Shown here in pieces: positions 1 to 5,437 of a stretch of DNA of 11,016 nt. The stretch is from Marinobacterium sp. xm-d-530. Lineage in GTDB: Bacteria > Pseudomonadota > Gammaproteobacteria > Pseudomonadales > Balneatricaceae. Position numbers and translations under genes: made by a program. The stretch is taken from assembly GCA_949499045.1 (NCBI GenBank), contig CATEEE010000050.1, positions 1-11,016 of the forward strand, written 5' to 3'. The notes below the pieces were generated by a model, which was not told the origin of the DNA, did not search any database, and saw only the letters and a list, made by a program, of their open reading frames with translations. Numbering within the stretch: position 1 is the first letter of the stretch; each line of letters begins with the position of its first letter.

Positions 1-18
1 AATTGTTGAGGTATTTTT

Positions 19-471
19 GTGCGTATTCTTCGTAAATATACAAACCGCCGTCTCTACGACACCTCTCGCAGCTGTTACGTTACCCTTGAAGATGTAAAGC
101 AGTTGGTAATGAACGGTGAGACCTTTCAGGTTCAAGATTCCAAAACAGGCCAAGATTTAACGCGTAACATTCTTCTGCAAATCATCTCAGAACAAGAGGC
201 TGACGGCGGAGGTACCCTGCTAACAAACCAAGTGCTTCAGCAACTTATACGCTTCTATGGCGACAGCATGCAGGGCATGATGAGCCAGTATTTAGAACAG
301 AGCATCAGTGCATTCTTAGAGCATCAGGATCGTATTCGTGACCAGATGGAGACGATGATGGGCGCAGCCAATCCATTAACGATGATGAACAAGTTGACGG
401 ATCAGAACATGGCGTTCTGGAATATGTTCAATCCAACCTCTAAACAAGAGGGTGAGAAAGAGGAAAAATAA
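19..471 (+). CDS. phaR: PhaR-type polyhydroxyalkanoate synthesis repressor
   Basis: 150-residue cytoplasmic DNA-binding regulator. The N-terminal 60 residues carry the PHB/PHA accumulation regulator signature: RKYTNRRLYDT at residues 5-15, then YVTLEDVKQLV. The middle and C-terminus are rich in Met and Gln (MQGMMSQYLEQSISAFLEHQDRIRDQ) and match the second accumulation-regulator domain. The tail is highly charged (EGEKEEK). In this family the protein represses phasin and PHA genes and is released when it binds PHA granules. The start is GTG, preceded by GAGG seven bases upstream. A strong terminator follows the stop. Its own promoter lies outside the window. The phaEC synthase genes 1.7 kb away on the other strand support a role in PHA metabolism, although direct control of them is inferred. 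Family assignment is confident. Confidence 0.93.
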   Translation: MRILRKYTNRRLYDTSRSCYVTLEDVKQLVMNGETFQVQDSKTGQDLTRNILLQIISEQEADGGGTLLTNQVLQQLIRFYGDSMQGMMSQYLEQSISAFLEHQDRIRDQMETMMGAANPLTMMNKLTDQNMAFWNMFNPTSKQEGEKEEK

Positions 472-495
472 CCACTTCTCACTCGACACGTATTG

Positions 496-522
496 AAAAG
501 AGAGCAGGTGCTCTCTTTTTTT
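496..522 (+). terminator. Rho-independent terminator after phaR
   Basis: A perfect 10-bp stem (AAAAGAGAGC paired with GCTCTCTTTT) encloses a 4-base AGGT loop and is followed by more Ts. It sits 25 bases after the phaR stop. It separates phaR from the HAD gene, which therefore probably has its own promoter in the AT-rich 523-600 stretch. Confidence 0.85.
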
Positions 523-602
523 ATGACCAGTTTTAGATTCTCTTTTTAATCAATCTTAATTAGACAATTTTGATCAGGTTGGAATGCCCTCGCGTAAGTC
601 TC

Positions 603-1211
603 ATGAACTTATTAAAGGGCACTGGTTTGAATCAGATACGCGGGATTGTTTTCGATCTAGATGGCACGCTAGTGTCATCCTCACTGGACTTTAACCAAAT
701 TCGTTTAGACTTGGATTGTCCGCCTGGTGAGGATGTGTTGACTTTTGTTGAAGCGCTGTCACCTCAAGAGAGGGCGAAAGCGGAGGCAATTATCCACCAA
801 CATGAAGTTGATGATGCAGAACAATCTGAATGGCTTCCTGGTGCGAAAGCGTTTGTTGATCAATGCTTAGAAATAGGGGTGCCGTTAGCCATCCTAACTC
901 GTAATTCTGAGTTCGCGTCTAAAAAGAAGATAAGCAAGAACAATATTCCTATTTCACTACTTTTTACACGAGAAAACTCACTGCCCAAACCAGACCCTAG
1001 TGCGCTGAATGAGATTGCAAAACTTTTTTCTCTGCCTAACCACTCCATAATGATGGTGGGCGATTACAAATATGATCTTGAAGCTGGTCGAAATGCTAAG
1101 ATGTCCACATGCCTAGTGAACTGTGAAGGTGAGCCTGATTACCTTCATCTTGCTGATCATAGGTACTCAAGTTTTATCCACCTTCACGAAGCTTTCTTTA
1201 ACGAGCGATAG
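603..1211 (+). CDS. HAD-superfamily phosphatase (HAD-IA type)
   Basis: About 202 residues, cytoplasmic, predicted phosphomonoester hydrolase. From the ATG at 603 all four HAD motifs are present: motif I FDLDGT (nucleophile Asp18, acid/base Asp20), motif II ILTRN (Thr99), motif III Lys129 in LPKPDP, and motif IV VGDYKYDLEAG (Asp154, Asp158). A small helical cap lies between motifs I and II. The overall pattern resembles phosphoglycolate-phosphatase-like hydrolases, but the substrate cannot be read from sequence. The start is uncertain. The frame is open from a TTG at 570, the ATG at 603 has no obvious ribosome site, and a TTG at 627 is preceded by AAAGGG with 7-base spacing and would start only six residues before motif I. 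The gene ends five bases before the convergent DUF2788-type gene. Confidence 0.88.
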   Translation: MNLLKGTGLNQIRGIVFDLDGTLVSSSLDFNQIRLDLDCPPGEDVLTFVEALSPQERAKAEAIIHQHEVDDAEQSEWLPGAKAFVDQCLEIGVPLAILTRNSEFASKKKISKNNIPISLLFTRENSLPKPDPSALNEIAKLFSLPNHSIMMVGDYKYDLEAGRNAKMSTCLVNCEGEPDYLHLADHRYSSFIHLHEAFFNER

Positions 1212-1216
1212 GATCT

Positions 1217-1432
1217 TCAAAGATTAAACGAAGCGAAAAAGACGTAGATGTTTTTCGCAACGAATACTGCTGGTGCTGTGAGTAGAACTCCCACGGTCAA
1301 AAATACACCGAATTTATTCATTTTGCTTGGCAGTACCAGGTCTTTCAAAACAACAAAAACCATAAACAAAACCAATGCAAAAACAAAAATACTGGTAATG
1401 AGCATATCCATCTCGTGAGGGGCAAGGTTCAC
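1217..1432 (-). CDS. Small two-helix membrane protein, DUF2788-like
   Basis: 71 residues with two predicted transmembrane segments: roughly residues 10-29 (LITSIFVFALVLFMVFVVL) and 42-66 (VFLTVGVLLTAPAVFVAKNIYVFFA). A short polar link, KDLVLPSKMNKFG, joins them. The length, the LFMxFVV...SKxxKFG pattern and the two-helix layout resemble the DUF2788 family of small inner-membrane proteins, whose function is unknown. This match is from memory of the family and is moderate. The GTG start is supported by AAAGGAG eight bases upstream, the best ribosome site in the left half of the window. It is transcribed toward the HAD gene, with stops five bases apart, and diverges from the acetyltransferase gene. 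A promoter candidate lies at 1487-1514. Confidence 0.75.
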   Translation of the reverse strand: MNLAPHEMDMLITSIFVFALVLFMVFVVLKDLVLPSKMNKFGVFLTVGVLLTAPAVFVAKNIYVFFASFNL

Positions 1433-1486
1433 TGCTTAAACTCCTTTAATTGATTGAGAAGTGACATACGCTACAAAGGGAAAATA

Positions 1487-1514
1487 AGTTTAAAAAGCCA
1501 CAAATCACTTTCAA
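1487..1514 (-). promoter_or_regulatory. Candidate sigma70 promoter for the DUF2788-like gene
   Basis: On the minus strand TTGAAA (1514-1509) and TAAACT (1492-1487) are separated by 16 bases, about 55 bases upstream of the GTG start. It was found by eye and the -10 is only a 4/6 match, so this is tentative. Confidence 0.35.
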
Positions 1515-1559
1515 TTCGTAGTGCTGGTCTTCATTGAACCGTTAAATTGTGCTTTCATT

Positions 1560-1579
1560 TTTGAAAAATATTTTTCAAA
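1560..1579 (+). repeat. Perfect 20-bp palindrome upstream of the acetyltransferase
   Basis: TTTGAAAAAT followed directly by its reverse complement, with no mismatch and no spacer. It ends 16 bases before the ATG at 1596. A weak promoter candidate overlaps it: TTGTGC (1547-1552), 16 bases, TATTTT (1569-1574). The centre of the palindrome would then cover the -10, as a repressor operator would. No U-tract follows it, so it does not look like a terminator. The regulator is unknown. Confidence 0.5.
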
Positions 1580-1595
1580 GGTTTGGTTTAAAGTT

Positions 1596-2129
1596 ATGAA
1601 ATTTATAAAGTGTGAAACTGGCGAAATGCGTCTTCTTCCGAAGCTTTTCGAAACAACGTTTGCAGCGTCGGAGAGTTCAGAAGAGGGTCGTCTAATTGGT
1701 AAGTTAGTTGATGATCTTCTAAATATGCCAGAAGACGAATCGATTCACGTTTATGCCGCAGTAGATGAAGAACTCGTTTTGGGAGCGGTTCTATTTACTG
1801 ATTTATCATACTCTGATGATTTGTCAGGTTTTCTTCTTTCTCCAATGGCGGTGCTTCCTGAATATCAAGGGCAGGGCATAGGTCAGCGACTTATTCAGTC
1901 TGCTGTTGATGATTTAGCACCTTCAGGTAAATCTTTTGTCGTGACTTACGGAGATCCTAACTTCTACTCCAAAGTAGGGTTTGAATGCCTCAGCGAGAAG
2001 CAGCTTGCAGCACCCTATAAGCTCTCAATGCCACAAGGATGGCAAATATTGTCGTTGGTCCCTGAATTACCTGTCTCTGAATGCATACCTACTTGCGCAC
2101 CACCCTTCCGTAATGCGAACATTTGGTAG
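1596..2129 (+). CDS. GNAT-family N-acetyltransferase, YhbS-like
   Basis: 177 residues from the ATG at 1596, cytoplasmic, predicted to transfer an acetyl group from acetyl-CoA to an unknown amine. Seen in the sequence: an N-terminal EEGRLIGKLVDDLL helix, a central strand pair, the acetyl-CoA loop SPMAVLPEYQGQGIGQRLI (Q91-G96 is the QGQGIG signature), then VVTYGDPNFYSKVGFE at about 115-130. This order is typical of the YhbS-like GNAT subgroup. The frame stays open upstream to a GTG at 1521. I prefer the ATG because the extra 25 residues look non-conserved and would encode the 20-bp palindrome at 1560-1579. No strong ribosome site precedes either start. The gene converges on phaC with 19 bases between stops and no visible terminator. 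Confidence 0.87.
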   Translation: MKFIKCETGEMRLLPKLFETTFAASESSEEGRLIGKLVDDLLNMPEDESIHVYAAVDEELVLGAVLFTDLSYSDDLSGFLLSPMAVLPEYQGQGIGQRLIQSAVDDLAPSGKSFVVTYGDPNFYSKVGFECLSEKQLAAPYKLSMPQGWQILSLVPELPVSECIPTCAPPFRNANIW

Positions 2130-2148
2130 GTTTTAATTTTGCTGAAAG

Positions 2149-3210
2149 TTAACTGGACTGCTTAAAGGCTGAACCATTGAGGTGGAGTTCTATAGCATCA
2201 ATGACTTTTCCTCGACAGCGATCACTGATGAACGCGCCGATGTGGCCAGCAGGAAGAGGCAGCTCTTGATAATGAGTTTTCGGATCGATAGCTTCTTTTA
2301 GGCTTTGGCTTGAGGCTGGAGGAACAAGATGATCTTTAGTGCCAAAAATATTCAAAATAGGTGAGCGGATATTTGTTAGGTCTACTGCTTTGGAATCTAC
2401 ATGAAATGAGCCTTTAAGAAGCCCATTGCCTTTAAAAAAGGTCTCTGCAAACTCAATAGCGGCACGGCCGGCTAAGTCAGGACTGTCATTGATCCACTCT
2501 TCCATCCTAAGAAACAGCTCGGCACTGCTCGGGTCTTGAATTGATCGACTTAGCCCCATCTCTTTTATGACACCCAGTTGGAGTGGTTTGAGTGCAGCGT
2601 AGATCTGGTTGAGAAATTCGCCAGGCAGGTTGCCGTAGGCTTCAACCAGCTGTTCGATGTTGGTTTCACGAACCATGTCGCTGAGCGTAAATCCCTCGAC
2701 ATCGGTATCGACAGGTGTGACCAAAGTGACCAGTTTACGAACACGCTCTGGATTCAAGCTCGCATAAGCGAGAGCGAATACGCCGCCTTGGCATATACCC
2801 ATCAAGTCAACCTGATCAAACTTGGTTCGATCTAAAACACACTGCACGATGCTCTCTAAATAGTCGCCAATGTAGTCATCTAGCCCAATGTGTCGATCAC
2901 ACAGATCGGGATAACCCCAGTCGATCAGATAGATATCACGTCCTTTGGCTCGTAAATCCTGAATCAGTGAGCGGTCGGGAGCTAAATCAAGAATAGTTGG
3001 TCGATTAACCAGTGCGTAACAAACAATCAGCGGCGGCTGTCTCCGTCGTCCAGACTGCTTAAAGTGAAGCAATCGCATCTTATCAAGGGTTAGCACAACT
3101 TCGGCTTTTAGTGAGCTATTCTCTAGTGGTGGAAGTTCACTGAGAACGGCTATGGCGTTAGCCAACTCTTTTTGTGAGTCGAGCATTGCACTGTTCAATC
3201 GGCTAGCCAT
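2149..3210 (-). CDS. phaC: Class III poly(3-hydroxyalkanoate) synthase subunit PhaC
   Basis: About 353 residues, alpha/beta-hydrolase fold. It polymerises hydroxyacyl-CoA into PHA on the granule surface, together with PhaE. The catalytic triad is visible: Cys140 in the lipase-like box GICQGG, Asp293 in FGTKDHLVPP, and His323 in AGHIGAF. Other family blocks are YALVNRP, VYLIDWG-like IYLIDWGYPD, VTLVTPVD, and FLRMEEWINDSPD. The short length and GICQGG fit class III enzymes (Allochromatium PhaC is about 355 residues), not the roughly 560-residue class I/II synthases. I chose the ATG at 3210: it overlaps the phaE stop by 8 bases (ATGGCTAG) and has AGGTG nine bases upstream. An ATG at 3237 is also in frame and would add nine residues, giving Cys149 and Asp302. 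Translation is probably coupled to phaE. Confidence 0.95.
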   Translation of the reverse strand: MASRLNSAMLDSQKELANAIAVLSELPPLENSSLKAEVVLTLDKMRLLHFKQSGRRRQPPLIVCYALVNRPTILDLAPDRSLIQDLRAKGRDIYLIDWGYPDLCDRHIGLDDYIGDYLESIVQCVLDRTKFDQVDLMGICQGGVFALAYASLNPERVRKLVTLVTPVDTDVEGFTLSDMVRETNIEQLVEAYGNLPGEFLNQIYAALKPLQLGVIKEMGLSRSIQDPSSAELFLRMEEWINDSPDLAGRAAIEFAETFFKGNGLLKGSFHVDSKAVDLTNIRSPILNIFGTKDHLVPPASSQSLKEAIDPKTHYQELPLPAGHIGAFISDRCRGKVIDAIELHLNGSAFKQSS

Positions 3211-4039
3211 TGTGATCTGCACCTGATTCGAGCGCATAGAGCCGCTTCTCTAATTGTCGAATGCGTCTACGATGTTGATCGAGTTGTTCAATCAGCTTGT
3301 CGAGTTGATCAGGTGAGGGGAGTCCAGCTTGCTCTGTCAGTTGAGTCAGAAGTTGTTTCCAAGCCAGTTTTAGATCGGCCCACCCATTCAGCCACCCACT
3401 TTGAGCGAGTTGCATTGATGGGGCTTGGAATTGAGCTTGGTAGGTGTTGTCGTAGATCGTTCCCCAGAGTTCAATCTGATCTTTAGCAGGGAGAGAGTCA
3501 TCAAATTGCTCTTGCCACTGCTGCGTAGCCAACTCGGTAATTTGGTTCATCTCTTCAGTGAGTGTTTGGCCTGCTTTCTGCCATTGCATAAACGATTCAA
3601 TCAGGCGATTTAAGGATTCAAACTGAGGGGCGTTTAGTGAGTATTTGAACCGCTCAAATTTAGCCTGCTGCTCCTCGTTAAACAGTGTGGATAAGTGGGT
3701 GTGAGTAAACATAAGCGGTGCCATCTGCTGTGGCAAACTCGCTTGCTGTAACAGGAGCTGGACATTGAATTGATGCAACTCGTCTCTTAGTTTTTTCAGT
3801 TGCTCACTAGAGTCGGTCGCATGATCCTGTAACGCTTCCACAACACTGAACATCGCTTTAGAGTTTTTGGCAAGCGTTTTGATCCACTGAGCATGATTAC
3901 TGGAGAGTTGCTCAGGGTGTGATTGAAACTGATCCATTAGATGATTCCACTCATTTAAACGAGTGGCATCGATGACCGACCCTGTTTGCTCGATCTTATG
4001 CAGCCATTGATTGAACTGATCTAAAAGCGGATGGTTCAC
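3203..4039 (-). CDS. phaE: Class III PHA synthase subunit PhaE
   Basis: 278 residues, soluble, rich in Gln, Leu and Trp with no membrane segment. PhaE has no catalytic residues of its own. It forms the active class III synthase complex with PhaC. The recognisable part is the C-terminal block AGLPSPDQLDKLIEQLDQHRRRIRQLEKRLYAL (about residues 239-271). It matches the family's LPTRxEVDxLHRRI-like end and is predicted to be a coiled coil. The rest is helical and poorly conserved, as usual for PhaE. The protein is shorter than the Allochromatium subunit (about 357 residues). The GTG start has AAGGG six bases upstream. Assignment rests on the C-terminal block plus the 8-base overlap with phaC. It lies 49 bases after lysR on the same strand, with no terminator between. 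Confidence 0.88.
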   Translation of the reverse strand: MNHPLLDQFNQWLHKIEQTGSVIDATRLNEWNHLMDQFQSHPEQLSSNHAQWIKTLAKNSKAMFSVVEALQDHATDSSEQLKKLRDELHQFNVQLLLQQASLPQQMAPLMFTHTHLSTLFNEEQQAKFERFKYSLNAPQFESLNRLIESFMQWQKAGQTLTEEMNQITELATQQWQEQFDDSLPAKDQIELWGTIYDNTYQAQFQAPSMQLAQSGWLNGWADLKLAWKQLLTQLTEQAGLPSPDQLDKLIEQLDQHRRRIRQLEKRLYALESGADHNG

Positions 4040-4060
4040 ACTAAGCCCTTATTTACTCTT

Positions 4061-4087
4061 TGATTCATACTAATTCACCCTGATTCA
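4061..4087. repeat. Three 10-bp-phased TGATTCA-type heptamers before phaE
   Basis: TGATTCA at 4061-4067, TAATTCA at 4071-4077 and TGATTCA at 4081-4087 start exactly 10 bp apart, with spacers TAC and CCC. They lie between the lysR stop and the phaE start and overlap a promoter candidate. One-helical-turn spacing would put all copies on the same face of the DNA, which suggests a cooperative operator or activator site. The binding protein is unknown. Confidence 0.5.
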
Positions 4088-4095
4088 GTTATGAA
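4067..4095 (-). promoter_or_regulatory. Candidate promoter for phaEC
   Basis: On the minus strand TTCATA (4095-4090) and TAGTAT (4072-4067) are exactly 17 bases apart. The GTG start of phaE is 27 bases downstream of the -10. Each box matches consensus at 4 of 6 positions. The heptamer repeats fill the spacer and cover the -10, as expected for a controlled promoter. Confidence 0.4.
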
Positions 4096-4970
4096 CCCTT
4101 CTGTGCATCCTCTTTTAGTAGATTAAGCAATTTGCCCGCAGCATTTGAGAGCGTTCTGTCGCGGTGGTAGATAAACCCAAGCGGCCGTTCAATAGCGTCA
4201 CTGTCGATAACCACTTTATGCAGGCTGTGATCAATCATTGATTCTGGAAGTAGGCTCCAGCCTAAACCAACACTGACCATCATCCGAATGGTATCAAGGT
4301 AGTTGGTACTGATACCTAAATTGGGTGTAAGCCCTCGCTGGGCTAACTGCTCGTGCACAATCAGAGAGGTAAAGGTATTAGGTGCTGGCAAGATACCTGG
4401 GAACTGGTTCAGTGTTTCAAAATCGGTTGAGCCCTGTTTGGCGATAGGGTGGTCGTTAGAGACGCAGTAGAAGAGTCGATCTAACCATAACACTTCCGAG
4501 TAAAGACGTGAGTCTGACTCGGGTGATAATGTGATTAGCGCCAATTCAATGTCACCATGAAGTACTGCTTCATAAGCTACCTCTGATTCATAAAAGCGTA
4601 GGTCGAGCTCTACGTCAGGGTATTGGGTGGTAAAACTGCGCAATGTGCTGGGTAGGCGGTGAAGACTAATATGGTGACTTGTCGCAACCGACAGGCGGCC
4701 TGAGATGTCGCCCTTTATATTGTCGACGACGCGTTTGGCGTCTTCTAGCTCTGCTAGAATGCGACGTGCCTGGGGAAGCAGCGCTTTGCCGGCATCCGTC
4801 AATGCAATGGTCCGGCCAATTCGATCAAACAGGCGAGCTCCAATTTGCTCTTCAAGTTGAGCTACTCGTTTACTAACGGCTGACTGAGTAATAAACAGTC
4901 GCTGTGATGCTTGTGAAAAGCTGCCTAACTGAGCGGTCTCAACAAAGGCCTGAAGGGTAGAGGTATCCAT
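4089..4970 (-). CDS. LysR-type transcriptional regulator
   Basis: 293 residues. The N-terminal winged helix-turn-helix is clear (residues 1-60): LQAFVETAQLGSFSQASQRLFITQSAVSKRVAQLEEQIGARLFDR, then LTDAGKALLPQARRIL. A linker helix and a periplasmic-binding-like effector domain follow (about 90-293). The effector is not readable. Start: the frame is open to 5021, but those 17 extra codons run into the csrA terminator, so the ATG at 4970 (MDTSTLQAF) is preferred although no good ribosome site precedes it. Known context: in Pseudomonas a LysR gene lies just upstream of and divergent from leuC, so this may be the equivalent, with csrA placed between. It also reads directly toward phaEC, so control of leu genes or of PHA synthesis are both possible. 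Confidence 0.92.
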   Translation of the reverse strand: MDTSTLQAFVETAQLGSFSQASQRLFITQSAVSKRVAQLEEQIGARLFDRIGRTIALTDAGKALLPQARRILAELEDAKRVVDNIKGDISGRLSVATSHHISLHRLPSTLRSFTTQYPDVELDLRFYESEVAYEAVLHGDIELALITLSPESDSRLYSEVLWLDRLFYCVSNDHPIAKQGSTDFETLNQFPGILPAPNTFTSLIVHEQLAQRGLTPNLGISTNYLDTIRMMVSVGLGWSLLPESMIDHSLHKVVIDSDAIERPLGFIYHRDRTLSNAAGKLLNLLKEDAQKGS

Positions 4971-5007
4971 AAGACTAAGCTTACAAGAGAGCCGTTGAAA
5001 TAGGCAT

Positions 5008-5035
5008 AAAAAAAGCACCACAGTGGGTGCTTTTT
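5008..5035 (-). terminator. Rho-independent terminator of the csrA-like gene
   Basis: On the minus strand a 10-bp stem (AAAAAGCACC paired with GGTGCTTTTT) has a 6-base loop and runs into seven Ts at 5014-5008. It lies 15 bases after the csrA stop. The plus-strand reading also has five Ts, but no plus-strand gene ends here. Only 37 bases separate it from the lysR ATG, so the lysR promoter must overlap this area, or lysR depends on readthrough. Confidence 0.85.
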
Positions 5036-5050
5036 GATTAGAGACTTATC

Positions 5051-5212
5051 TTACGACTCGTCTTCTTCTAATAATTCTTCGCGAACAATGTGCACATCCT
5101 TAGGTGCTTCAATGCCGAGACGAACGCTGCCGCCACCTGCTTCAACCACCATTACTTCAATGTTGCCATCAATAATCAATTTTTCGCCGACGTTTCTTGT
5201 AAGTACTAACAT
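5051..5212 (-). CDS. csrA: CsrA/RsmA-family RNA-binding translational regulator, short divergent form
   Basis: 53 residues, easy to miss at this length. It begins MLVLTRNVGEKLIID, continues IEVMVVEAGGGSVRLGIEAPKDV and ends HIVREELLEEDES, which is the five-strand-plus-helix CsrA layout. CsrA dimers bind GGA motifs in mRNA leaders and change translation and stability. Residues important for RNA binding in E. coli CsrA are kept (Leu4, Arg6, Arg44), but position 7 is Asn instead of Arg and the tail is short and acidic. This looks like a paralogue rather than the canonical MLILTRRVGETLMIGD type, though that needs the rest of the genome. The ATG has AAGGGA nine bases upstream. The GGA within that site could allow self-repression. 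It is followed by its own terminator, transcribed toward lysR and divergent from leuC. Confidence 0.92.
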   Translation of the reverse strand: MLVLTRNVGEKLIIDGNIEVMVVEAGGGSVRLGIEAPKDVHIVREELLEEDES

Positions 5213-5264
5213 AGGTAAGAGTCCCTTCTTAGGAATAGTTTGTTTGTTTTTGTGTTACCAATGA

Positions 5265-5292
5265 AATGTAGACCATTTTTTAAACTTTACAA
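5265..5292 (-). promoter_or_regulatory. Candidate promoter for the csrA-like gene
   Basis: On the minus strand TTGTAA (5292-5287), a 16-base spacer and TACATT (5270-5265) would give a leader of about 45-50 bases before the ATG at 5212. Matches are partial (4/6 each) and were found by eye. Confidence 0.35.
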
Positions 5293-5299
5293 AAAAAAG

Positions 5300-5320
5300 A
5301 TTAATTTTTTTTCAATTAAT
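5300..5320. promoter_or_regulatory. AT-rich dyad in the csrA/leuC intergenic region
   Basis: ATTAATT (5300-5306) and AATTAAT (5314-5320) form a 7-bp inverted repeat across a 7-base T-rich spacer. The 225-base gap (5213-5437) is strongly AT-rich, with runs of A and T at 5291-5312. A LysR-type site is conceivable, since such regulators favour AT-rich dyads near divergent promoters, but dyads also arise by chance in this composition. Confidence 0.3.
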
Positions 5321-5363
5321 TTAATTATTCTTATTTGGAATGGAAATTATAAATAATAAGAGT

Positions 5364-5392
5364 TTGTCTATTGAAAAAGGTGTGGCTAAAAT
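5364..5392 (+). promoter_or_regulatory. Candidate sigma70 promoter for leuCDB
   Basis: TTGTCT (5364-5369) and TAAAAT (5387-5392) are exactly 17 bases apart. TAAAAT matches the -10 consensus at 5 of 6 positions. Transcription would start near 5399, leaving a leader of about 40 bases. That leader is too short for a leucine attenuator, and none is visible. Confidence 0.55.
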
Positions 5393-5437
5393 TTACCCAC
5401 TTTTAAATCCTTCCGGATAACCAACCAGGAGAACGAG

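Noticed and set aside
2130..2148. Terminator between the convergent acetyltransferase and phaC genes
   Set aside because: The 19-base gap has no hairpin. The two transcripts probably overlap at their ends or end by Rho.
4971..5021. N-terminal extension of the LysR protein (17 residues starting MVLFLCLF)
   Set aside because: It begins inside the csrA terminator hairpin. The canonical LysR N-terminus begins at the ATG at 4970.
5034..5264. Plus-strand 76-residue open frame
   Set aside because: It is antisense to the csrA-like gene, has low-complexity Ser/Asn/Thr composition and matches no family I know. The minus-strand frame has clear CsrA motifs and a good ribosome site.
5382..5420. Possible leuC leader peptide starting at GTG 5382 with consecutive Leu codons CTT TTA (attenuator)
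   Set aside because: It has a ribosome-like AAAGG only one base from the GTG, it overlaps the -10 of the best promoter so would not be transcribed whole, and there is no terminator/antiterminator hairpin in the short leader.
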